From contig OZ007515.1 of NCBI GenBank assembly GCA_963931865.1, forward strand, positions 2,694,511-2,758,510: 64,000 bases of DNA, given 5' to 3'. Made by a program: the position numbers and the translations under genes. Every line of letters starts with the position of its first letter. The first letter of the stretch is position 1. Positions 54,715 through 64,000 of this stretch are shown in pieces. Source of the stretch: Axinella damicornis. Taxonomy: Eukaryota > Porifera > Demospongiae > Axinellida > Axinellidae. The notes beneath the pieces are model-generated. The model worked only from the letters and a program-made list of their open reading frames with translations. It was not told the origin of the DNA and did not search any database.

Positions 54715-57700
54715 CGCAAAAGCTCTATCAGGTCTCTATCCAGGTCGTCTTCTTTCGGAGCGCAGCAGAGGAGCAGTCTCAAATCCCGTGAGTGGTCTGG
54801 GATGGCCATGGCTTTGCAGTCCAGAGTAAGGCCTGGGGCGAAAGCAAATCGCATCCCTGCAAGTATCTCAACTCCCTCCGCGCGGTCCTCCCAGGCAACC
54901 ACCCCCATCCCCGCTGCCAACAGATTTGACCTGCTCATGAACGAACAGGTATGGAAATAGCTGCAAGGAATTTGTATATATTGAAGATGGGGGCGTTCCT
55001 GTGGGCAGGGCTACCTGCCAATTATGGTGAACTGGGTAGGCCTGACACAGAAGATGTTCTGGTCTCCCACCTCCAACTTGACTGCAAACCCAAATCTTGT
55101 GATGAATCCACACTGCCAGGCACTCGTAGTTTTGTACGTAGAATCCTGTGACTATGTTTTTCTCCTACTGATAGGTTACACTAGTGAAGAATGCTCAGGA
55201 AGGGCTTCAGCAGTCTCTGGCCTTCCTACAACTGGCATCCTCAAAGGTGTGTATGAAGGGAGGTGTGCCGACACTGAGCGATACAAATGCATAGCCTTGT
55301 TCCCAGGCCCACGCACCGCTTTCGGTTGCTTTTCCGTACTGAAAAGCTGGGCGGGGCCTGGGAACAAGGCTAACAATGCACGGTTGGGACCACCAGTGCT
55401 AGTGCCTTGTGTGCATCTTTGCATTGCTGGCCTGCATGTTGTTCTTTTCTCCTCAGGAGGAGCAAGAGAGTGCAGCAATACAGGTGCAGTCCCTGTTAGC
55501 CCGGGCGGAGGAGCTGGTGCTCGCACTACAGGTAGGAGGGAGGGACTGCCAGTCTGGCTAGCTATAGTACAATGTGGTACTCACACAGGTAGTCATAGTC
55601 ACACTGCAGGTAGGAGGAGAGGCTACATAGCTATAGTGTGGTACTCACGTGCAGGTACGAGGGAGGGGCTGGCTAGCTATGGTATAGTGTGGTACTCACT
55701 CTGCAGGTAGGAGGGAGGGACTGGGTAGCTGTGGTACTCGCTCTGCAGGTAGGCTGGGTAGCTATGGAATAGCATGGTACTGACTCTGCAGGTAGGAGGG
55801 AGGGGCTGGGTAGATGTGGTACTCGCTCTGCATGTAGGAGGGAGGGGCTGGCTAACTGGCTATGGTACAGTGTGATGCTCACACTGCAGAGGGGCTAGCC
55901 ATAGTAACACTGCAAGTAGGAGGGAGGGGCTAGCTATAGTGTGGTTTCACACTGCAGGTTATTGGAGGGGTTAGCTATATACCGGTAGTGTCATACTCAC
56001 ACTGCAGGTAGGAGGGAGGGGCTAGCTATAGTATGGTATTCAAACTGCAGGTAGGGGGGAGGGTTAGCTATATAGTGTCATACACTGCAGGTAGGAGGGA
56101 GGGGCTAGCTATAGTCACACTGCAGGTAGAGGTTAGCAGGTAGGAGGGAGGGGCTGGCGATAGTTTGGCATTCACACTCCAATTGATGCTCAGTTCGTGT
56201 AGGTAGGGGGAGAGATAGTCTATCGCGCTACAGAGAAATTTGGTGTAGCTCTTTAGACTAGGGGAGAGACTGTAGGTGGGAAGACGTCTGTCTTGGAACT
56301 GAAGGTGGGCAAAGCACACATTCATCAGCACAGTCTCACTCTGTAGGTCATCTTTGAGATCAAAGCTGAGCTTGGCCATGCACAGAAGGAGCTGGCTGAA
56401 GCAAAGAGAGCCCGCAGGGATGTAAGTATACACAATCCAGATCCTCATAGTGAGAGAGTATGCGTATAGTGTAATTCAGAAGGTCGAGCATAGGTTAACT
56501 TCCTCGCTTCACCTACTGTTTTGCCTACTCACGTTTTGCCTATGGTGCTTTGATCACCTATCCAGATTCTAAGTGTCTTCTGATGTGCCTAATACCCTGA
56601 CTGTACCAAGATTGTTCCCTTCCCTATCATTGATATGTGTCATAATGTGTACGTTTTTGACATAGCCTTCCACTGCTGCAGACCTATCATCTCCGTGGCC
56701 GAATACAGTGGCTGGAGCAGCACCTGGAGAGGCTGCTGCTCACTCGCCGGCGGCGTACTCTGGCTGCAAAGGGAAGGAGAACAATGCCCATGCAGGTTAA
56801 TCTGAAGTATGCTTGGCACTCAACATTCGATCCATAGCACAGTGTCAGTGCCGTGCAAGACCCACCTCAGTAGCATTATATTGGATAGCTTGTTCCCACA
56901 CAAGGGGTCTTGTTTATATGTTTGCTTTGATGGTTCAATTTCAGCCCCTTACAGTGCCAAATGCCACACAGCCAGGTTTCCAGCAACGAGCCATCAGGCC
57001 ATCCCGGTTTCGCATTCCCCCCAGGGCCAAGGCGTCCCATCATGCAGCCTCACCTTCCAAGTCAATCACAGACAGCATTGAGACCCCGAGCAGGATGGAC
57101 ACAGATTCGCGGTTCTCTGCTACCCAGTATTCTGATCGTGCAACGTCCATTCTAGTCCGAGATTCCACTGTACCAGGAAGCAGCTCCGGAAAAATGGGAT
57201 CTATGGACTCCAGCTCGCCTCCGCCTGGCACCACCTGCAAGAGTGATAGTCAGCCTAGCTCCAAGCGATCTGCAAGTAGGGATAGTGATGTCTGGCACAG
57301 CGAGAGTGAGGCAAATTGGACAATGGTGGAGGCCTACCCAAACCCACTGAAAGACATTACACAGAGCCAGGTGTTGAGCTCCGGGGACGACGAGCAGAAG
57401 CAGAGCGTGACCGACCCTGATCGTCCGAGCTTCAGCCGGCAATATTCTGTTGCTTTTAGTGAAACCCCTCAAGTCATCTTACCTTATAAAGAAACACTAT
57501 CCCCATTTACCGAGGATGAAGACGACAGGCATTCCAGGGAGACATTGGAGGGAGTCGCCTCTGAGTTGCCGCAGCTACCAGTGCTCCACGAGAGCCGACA
57601 GCATGCCCAGGATGAGGCAAGCATGGACCTGGATAATCCCATGTATGGGTTTGAAAGTCCACGTCAGGCTGAAGTGTTTGGTCAGTTCTCATGGAATTCT

Positions 57701-60700
57701 CTGTGCCTGGCTGTAAACAGGAACTATGTGAAGCAAGGTGAGGCTTGTGGACCATGCCACGCCCTGTACCTGCTGTCCTCATGATACAGAGCTCATTCTT
57801 TGGCTAATGTAGGCAAACCTGAGCGGAGAAAGACTGCCAGTGAGAACAGTGGTCTCACTACTCTGATGTTGGTTAGTGCATTGCCATTGTGCTACCTGAT
57901 TGATGCATCAGGAGCAGATGTATTGTATAATATGCTACATTAGTGACCACACATTCACATACAAAGGACTTACATTTGGGTGTGCCCACCTCCCACCGAT
58001 CCATGCACAAAATGACTTTCTCCCCTCCCCTTCACTCCCTTTACTTCCCTTCTCTCCCCTCTCCTCCTTCCCCTCCCCTCCCCATTGTACTGCTCTCTTC
58101 CCTCCCGTCCCCTCCCCTCTCCTCCCTCTCCCCTCCCTCCCCTCCCATCCCCCCTCCCCTCGCCTCCCTTCCCCTCCCCCCTCCCTCCCTCCCTCCCTCC
58201 CCTCCCCCCTTTCCTCCCCTCCTTCCCCTCCTCTCTCTTCTCCTCCCCTCCCTTCCTTCCCCTCTCCCATGTACTCCTCCCCTCACTCACATAGCATGCA
58301 GGTATGCATTCTATCTGCCAAGAGTTAGACTCCCTTCAGCAGTTGATCCACACAGCAGCCAGAGCAGCCACAGACCCAGGGGTGACCATGCCCTCCCCTG
58401 ACAAGGCACACAGGCGCACAAGTAGTTACCGAAAACCATCAGCACTTGTCCTAGGTATGCATAATGCAATGACCTGCAGATTCTATGAATGGTATTAACC
58501 AGCATCAAAGTTGTGAACTCCTTGATTTTCAGAGAGCATGCACTCTGACCGGCATGTCTTGGAAAAGAGTGGGGTGAGTACAATGTTAATTGAAATCTCT
58601 GCCATCCCAGCAGTATAGAAACTCACACGGCAATAAAGTACTGTGTGGAGGCCTTGTACACACATGTGAATACAAATCAGAACACTCGATGCAGTGACTT
58701 GCATGTACAGATGTGCTCCCATTAAGGCACTGTATCCCATGCCCTGAAGTACCTCCTAGAGTTCAGTACTATAGTATGATTCTTACAACAGAGAGGGCTG
58801 GCATACTGTAGGATAACAGTGTAGTCCACTGACTCCAACTGGTCCTGCACAGTCTGATCTAGCCTCGTTCCCCAAGCTTTTGTCCCATACTGTACAGTAT
58901 GCAACAAAGAGCTGAATTCACTCCATGCAGCTGATGGTGTCTCAATTGAACAGTTCAGTCAAGGTTCTGGACCTCAATCAGACTAGCCTCATTCTCAGGC
59001 TCCTCCTCAGCTCTTTGTTGCATACTGTACAGTATGTGAACTGTCCAATTGAGGCACAACCAGCTGCATAGAGTGAATTCAGTGCATGTATAGGAAACTG
59101 AAGGCTAGCCTGGCCTCATAAGTAGAACCATACAGAACTCACGTTCATGCATGGGTGATCGTTTCCTCTGGTGTAAGGTAATAGTTCTGCAGTACAGAAC
59201 TCACGTCCATGTGATTGTTTCCCTCTGGTGTAGGGTGCCAGTTCTGCAGTGCTGCCGAGGCTTCCCTCACTCACTGCAGCTGACACTCCGTCAGCTCCTG
59301 CACCGCCGTCCTCCAGAAAGATATATGGGAAGAAGGTAATGTGAGCACGACAATGAACTACATTTCAAGTTGTGTTTTTGTGCCAAACTTGGCACATTTT
59401 GGAAACCAATAATTATGGCACATATTGACATGCATATGCCAATTTTCTTAAATTGGCACTCCTGTTCTATACATACGTAGGTGCTATTCAAAATAGACCA
59501 ATGAACCAAAATTGGTATTGGGAATAGAGAACGTTGCACTAGGTATGGGTATGTGAATGAGATATGAAGCTGCTGGGAATTGTGCCATTGTGGTCAGCAT
59601 AAACAGAGCTTTCAAATGATGTCCTTAAAATGATTGTAATCTCAGTCACATTTTTGTCAAAAATCACACTCGATCAAAGGCTATAATCCATGATTTTGGG
59701 TCAAAGTTCAACAGACAGCAAAATGGACACCATTAGAATACTCCATTCATGCTGATCACAATGGTGCAAATCCCAGCTTCATATCTCATTCCTAGCCCGA
59801 GGTACCTAGCATATTAGTCTGCTCATAGCCTCATTCCCAGGCCTTCTACACCACCAGTCCTTGATCGCTTACAGTATTTTCGCATACTGCAAACAATAAA
59901 CTGGAGGTGTAGAAGGCCTTGGAATGAGGCTATGCATGCAGGACGCCCTCCACAACAAGTGGCAGCTAGTGTACATGCAGCAGACATGAGACAAGACAGG
60001 ACCTGGCTTCAATCTGTATCCTTGGTGTGCCATTACTCACCCGGAGTGCTGCCAATATTAGTCCATTGTTCCATTTTTGGCACATCAATCAAGGAGTGCT
60101 GTTTCTACCAATTTCGGTCTCATTTACGTGTCAAAATGTGCCATAATGGTAGTAAACGGTTTCCGTGTTTTGGCATGTGAACATACCTGACATTTCCTTT
60201 AGTTCGCCAGGCTAGGTACTTTGAAGTCAGTGGACTATACCTTTCATCTCGGTAGATATCAGTAAGCGGGTGTGGTATGGGTTAATATAAATGTGTATAG
60301 GGTATATAGGTATATATGCATTGTGGCTAAGTGTTAATTTTTGGACATTCATGGAAATATGAGAGTTATGTGGAAATTACAAACAAGGACAGCGTACAGA
60401 GCACTGTGCAGTGCATGCAGTGGTACAAACCTTTCTTGAATCCGTGCTAGCTGTATACGTACATCTTAACTTACCATCTTCTTATTTGCAGGCTGACCCA
60501 TATATTTATCCCAGACCCTCTAACACATGGCGTCATTTTAGCTTGCCTAACCTCAGAGAAGGCTGGAACACAGATGAGGTGAGCTTACTTCGCTCTGTGA
60601 TATTGTGTTCAGCTGCATGATCGTAGTGCTGGTGACACACATACCCACTACCTGTTGTCCTGAAGTCTGTTGATCCCTGTATATGTCATACAGCTAGTGT

Positions 60701-63700
60701 TGAAGGAATTACACAAGTCCTTCATTTTGCATTTAGGCTGAAGTTTGCCAGAGCACCTTGCAGGCTTATGAATTACTGAGGACAAGGTATGTACGTATAT
60801 GCATACAGCTCAAGTTGACAATAGTTTCAGATGTACTGTTTGAGCCTAAGTGGTCTTCTTAGTTGCTATAGTAACACTCAGTCCTGTACCTACATGCCGG
60901 TATTGTCTGTTTGCTTAGCAGACCAAAACCTTCAACAGGGATAGCACAAAGTACATGTAGGTGGAAGAGATAGTGGGGTGCCTTAATGGTTGCTACGGGA
61001 ACATGCAGACTAGACCACCATCCACATACTAAACAGCATTCACCCTTCAGGCTATGTTTGTGATTGCAACTACCTACGTATTCTATGTACACGTGATCAC
61101 AGTGCTCATCTTCCTGCCCAATAGGAGCACCCCAAGGAGAAGAAGATTGAAGTCGTCCAGATGTGGCAGAACTAGTTCCTCACTTGCAGGTACCACACTG
61201 TCTCTGACTTATAACTCTTTGCAGTTGTACATAGCTACAAGCCCCCCCCCCCCCCCCCCCCCCCCCTCCATCATACTTTACGCATACGTATTGGAGCACC
61301 ATGCCGTGAAACACTGAAGGTGACGTCCTAAGGACTGGCATAGTGTAGCCACGTTCCCAGGTCGCGTGCCTGGGAACGAGGCTAGGCATAGTGTTGACTT
61401 GGGACTGGCATAGTGATATTCATCCCTGGTACTGTAGCCTCATTCATAAGGTACTCCCACCCTGGAAACATGTCTCCCGTACTGTACAGTGCTGGTTGTA
61501 TGTACTATTCACAGCTGAAGAGTGTACTGTATATCTGCATTTCAGAAGACCTTTTTGACAGTCAGGGACACCGCAACCAGCGCATACAGGTGAGGGTACC
61601 ATCTCCAGAATGACATGACAAATCAATAATACCCTTTTTGGGACCCTCCAACAATACATGTGTATGCATCAGCTGTCCTTGTTTACGTAGTGCTGCAGAA
61701 CACTTCAGTTGCACAAACACCGTGTGGGTGTACACTGTGGTCAGCTTGTGCAGTGTCTTGTGTAGTGTCTTGTGTCTCCATTAGCGGTGTTCCCAGGCCT
61801 ACCCCGTTCTTTCTGTTCTTCAGTTTAAGTTGACAACATCTGTCAACGCAAGCTGAACTGAAGAACAGAAAAACGGGGTAGGCCTGGGAATGAGGCTATG
61901 TCTCCATTACCTGTGACTCAAAACCAGCTAGGAGCTAGGTCACCTATACATAGCTGGGGATAATGGAGTTGTGTTGTATCTCTCCTCCCCTCTTCTGATA
62001 GCATCTTCTTGGTCAGCTTGACTCACCTGTAGCAGACATTAGAAAAGACAGCACTCAGGTAAGCTACCAGTATACCTGGATTGGAACCATAGAAGGTTCA
62101 TTCACATGCACTGTTTAGTGGTGCGTAGGTAGGTACGTGAGATGGTGTGCTTTAGAGTAACCATGATCATTTCTACTAGGCCTGAGACCATTGTTATCTC
62201 TTGAAACAAGGCTACTCCGTAATTTCCAGTTCCAACCTGTTCCAGCCTCATTCCCAAGCCACATGGGAGGCCTTGGAACGAGGCTAAGTCTGTTCCTGCT
62301 TTCAGTAGGAAGAAATCCACAGTTACGTACTGCAGCATTTGCTGGGAACTTTTCTTAGGCTACAGATGGTGTCCGTGTAGCGAATTCAGTTGCCGCTGTA
62401 CTCTGTATGTGTTGTGTAACTGCACTGCTGTTACAAGGGACATTTTAGACGGAGCGTTTTCATAACGTGATGAAATATGACGTAATTCTGCATAACTACA
62501 AGTCGATGCTCTAAAGTTTGCATACCTTCTGGGAGTTTTACTCCAAGGTTTGCATGCTTGCAAGTTTTCAACTAACTTCATAGTTACAGAACGGTACGTG
62601 TACAATCGAAGATCCAAATCAGCAATATGTGTAGATATGTGCATAATAGTAGACCCAATTTGCAGTGATGGCAAAATGGAAAACATTTACATATTAGGGC
62701 ATGAATGTACATCTAAGGTAATGTGCTTTGTATGCCTTATCAAAGACCTCTACGATGGCTGCGCTGTGTAAACTACCATTACTATCACCTTTGTGGTGCT
62801 GTGTGATCAACCTCTTATCCATTCTCAGGCTCTTGGAGCTCTGAGCACTAGTGAGGATTCACAAGTTGTGGAAAAGCTGCGTGTGAAGGTAGAGCCCGGG
62901 CCGGGGTAGCCTCGTTCCCAGGCCCTCGTTCTTGGGCCTGGGAATGAGGCTAAGCCTGGGGATAGAATGAGATTGATGCTCAATATACTTTGTTATCAGG
63001 ACTTCGTATGCTAAAGTATCCCACACCATAGGCAGCACATGGGTCATTGCCCATACACAACAGTGGCTGATTTGGTCTCTATGCCAACCAGCCCAGGGCC
63101 TAAAATTATGGGCTAGTAGTGCCTATAGTAGTTTTCCACTGGGGCTAGTAGTAGTTGTAGCAAGCGTTTCTCTTGTTTGTTTGTACGAGGAACTCCTGAT
63201 AGTAAAACTCTCATCTTCTCCCCCTCCCCCCACTCAATTGGACAACAACTAGGCGCTGCACCAGCCTTACAACTTAACAAACTGATCCGCCAGCCATCCT
63301 TGTTCACTTCCAATTACCAGATGCAACAGACAGATCGTGGATATTAAGACTGTGTATACCTAGTTATTGCTTTGGTAGAGGAAGTGATGGATTGATAGTC
63401 CACTGTTCTTATTTGTCACAGATGGTACAAGATTGCGACTCCAGTGTGCGATATGAGGCAGGGAAGTCTCTGCTCCACCTCGGTAAGGGCTGAACAACTA
63501 CTAAGGCTAAAATGATTCATTGCTTTGATGTGATCACAGGGACCTTGGGGTTTGTCCATTATTGGGAGGTTGTCTTTTATAGGGAAGTCAAATAACTATC
63601 AGAGTGGGACGTATTGAGTGTCCCCAGTAGGTTCTGCTGTGTAATGGTCGTCCAATTCTGGACATTCTTCTTGTTTACTGTACACATATCCCATTAGTAA

Positions 63701-63896
63701 GAGCATGTTTCCTAGGTGATGGTATGCAATGTCGTCTGTGAATAGCCACAACACAGTGACCTGCATAAACTCTATGGCTCCGTGCATGGTCAGCAGAACA
63801 TTCTGACTTGACATGTTTGTCCGACTTTGTTGTTGTACCGTTTAGGTGTCCTGGGAGCTGATGTCTTGCAGTTTCTCGTTACTTACCTGGCAAATG
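54715..63896 (+). CDS. Coiled-coil, Ser-rich, HEAT-repeat protein, 18 exons visible, partial
   Basis: Exons: 54715-54948, 55175-55246, 55457-55531, 56347-56421, 56682-56795, 56945-57680, 57813-57871, 58295-58454, 58533-58573, 59234-59335, 60492-60578, 60737-60786, 61125-61189, 61546-61589, 62002-62058, 62829-62888, 63422-63482 and 63846-63896. Every join keeps phase, giving about 714 residues before the window ends in mid-gene. The start has a basic Ser-rich stretch (RSLSRSSSFG), then heptad-like helices (LQQSLAFLQLA, VQSLLARAEELVLAL, ELGHAQKELAEAKRARRD, IQWLEQHLERLL) ending in RRRR. The large exon 6 is Ser/Pro/Glu-rich and looks disordered. The last four exons give HEAT-type helices (HLLGQLDSPVADIRKDSTQ, CDSSVRYEAGKSLLHLG). 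The open frame at 54715 with an acceptor before it implies earlier exons. I do not recognise the family; a HEATR4-like protein is one thing to test. Confidence 0.8.
55292..55372. mobile_element. Foldback element, TAGCCTCG family
   Basis: TAGCCTTGTTCCCAGGCCC...GGGGCCTGGGAACAAGGCTA. Flanks ACAAATGCA and ACAATGCA. It is in intron 2 of the HEAT gene. Confidence 0.85.
55532..56165 (+). repeat. Minisatellite built from a splice-donor sequence
   Basis: About a dozen imperfect units of roughly 35-60 bp, each around CACTGCAGGTAGGAGGGAGG followed by GGCTAGCTATAG. The first unit is the real exon 3 donor (CACTACAG then GTAGGAGGGAGGG), so the array copies the exon edge and its donor. Confidence 0.9.
58018..58285. 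repeat. Long C/T-rich tract
   Basis: About 260 bp of almost pure pyrimidine, ending just before the acceptor of exon 58295-58454. Its length may affect recognition of that exon. Confidence 0.9.
58857..59090. mobile_element. Large foldback, composite
   Basis: CATACTGTACAGTATGCAAC...GAATTCACTC...CAATTGA recurs inverted about 100 bp further on. Each half starts with TAGCCTCGTTCCCC or TAGCCTCATTCTCAGGC, so two family members may have fused. Confidence 0.7.
59551..59800. repeat. Inverted repeat, arms about 45 bp
   Basis: ATGAGATATGAAGCTG.TGGG..TTGTGCCATTGTG.TCAGCAT is repeated inverted at 59747-59790, with about 150 bp of unique sequence between. It is in an intron of the HEAT gene. Confidence 0.75.
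59826..59932. mobile_element. Foldback element, TAGCCTCG family
   Basis: TAGCCTCATTCCCAGGCCTTCTAC...GTAGAAGGCCTTGGAATGAGGCTA, 107 bp. No clear flank duplication. Confidence 0.85.
61242..61266. repeat. Poly-C run
   Basis: About 25 C, in the intron after exon 61125-61189. Confidence 0.95.
61346..61384. mobile_element. 39-bp foldback with perfect 9-bp duplication
   Basis: TAGCCACGTTCCCAGG...CCTGGGAACGAGGCTA with an almost empty loop. Flanks GGCATAGTG at 61337-61345 and 61385-61393. Confidence 0.95.
61782..61898. mobile_element. 117-bp foldback with perfect 9-bp duplication
   Basis: TAGCGGTGTTCCCAGGCCTACCCC...GGGTAGGCCTGGGAATGAGGCTA, inner arms TTCTGTTCTTCAGTT / AACTGAAGAACAGAA. Flanks TGTCTCCAT at 61773-61781 and 61899-61907. 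Confidence 0.95.
62244..62286. mobile_element. Short foldback, TAGCCTCG family
   Basis: AGCCTCATTCCCAAGCC...GGCCTTGGAACGAGGCTA. CTGTTCC stands on both sides. Confidence 0.8.
62907..62952. mobile_element. Short foldback, TAGCCTCG family
   Basis: TAGCCTCGTTCCCAGGCCC...GGGCCTGGGAATGAGGCTA, 46 bp. Flanks GGGCCGGGG and AGCCTGGGG. Confidence 0.85.
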
Positions 63897-63939
63897 GTAA
63901 AATATGGCTGGAGTACCTATTGTGCATGTAATGGTGTAC

Positions 63940-63990
63940 TGGCCACTTTCCCATGCAGGAGTAAGGAATGGTGGCGTGGGAATGAGGCTA
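63940..63990. mobile_element. Decayed foldback, TAGCCTCG family
   Basis: Right end GTGGGAATGAGGCTA, left end GGCCACTTTCCCA. Flanks ATGGTGTAC and GTGGTGTAC (one mismatch). Confidence 0.7.
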
Positions 63991-64000
63991 GTGGTGTACT

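Noticed and set aside
54612..54938. A 108-codon minus ORF that looked protein-like
   Set aside because: The + strand reads as an in-phase exon (54715-54948) with acceptor, donor and smooth joining to the next five exons, which explains the coding-like composition.

Overview
The window is eukaryotic and animal-like. Its genes are split by many short introns with GT..AG borders, and it carries metazoan gene families (fatty acid 2-hydroxylase, the E2 variant UBE2V, a formin with PH domains). Long stretches are made of small mobile repeats and microsatellites. The absence of any recognisable bilaterian-specific gene and the general texture suggest an early-branching animal such as a sponge; that is inference, not proof.

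Layout. 1-8285: a Mutator/MULE-type transposase ORF (+) whose 3' end was split by a very young, intact Ty3/gypsy-class LTR retrotransposon (2526-8057, minus strand). Its two 466-bp LTRs look identical, it is flanked by CATAT target duplications, and its polyprotein has the unusual order protease - integrase - reverse transcriptase - RNase H (Gmr1-like). 9083-11788: a four-exon fatty acid 2-hydroxylase gene (-). 12100-14350: decayed LINE and SINE pieces and a dead duplicate of FA2H exon 1. 14530-18070: a five-exon UBE2V gene (+). 19378-23603 and 25900-30394: a tandem pair (-) of two-exon genes, each encoding a signal peptide, a Cys-containing ectodomain and about seven membrane helices; I recognise no family. 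31677-50966: a roughly 34-exon formin gene (-) with PH-like modules at the N-terminus, FH1-FH2 in the middle and a PH domain at the C-terminus (PHCF-like). 54715-63896: at least 18 exons of a + strand gene with coiled coil, Ser-rich region and HEAT-like repeats, running off the right edge and probably incomplete at its 5' end. Exon joins were checked by reading phase; in the formin two junctions and the 5' end are uncertain.

The most distinctive feature is a dense population of tiny foldback (hairpin) insertions. The main family has ends like TAGCCTCGTTCCCAGGCC, is 39-117 bp long, occurs about twenty times, and at least five copies have perfect 9-bp target duplications. A second family at 21115 also has a 9-bp duplication. 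A third, of 27-46-bp micro-palindromes with 7-bp duplications, sits in FA2H and its dead exon copy. One hairpin type has grown into a tandem array (25096-25372). Further elements include TTAA-flanked piggyBac-like MITEs, a piggyBac remnant, a tRNA-Ser-like SINE, and a minisatellite that copies a splice donor (55532-56165).

No operon logic applies here. The genes are separate transcription units, and the repeats lie mostly in introns and intergenic DNA.
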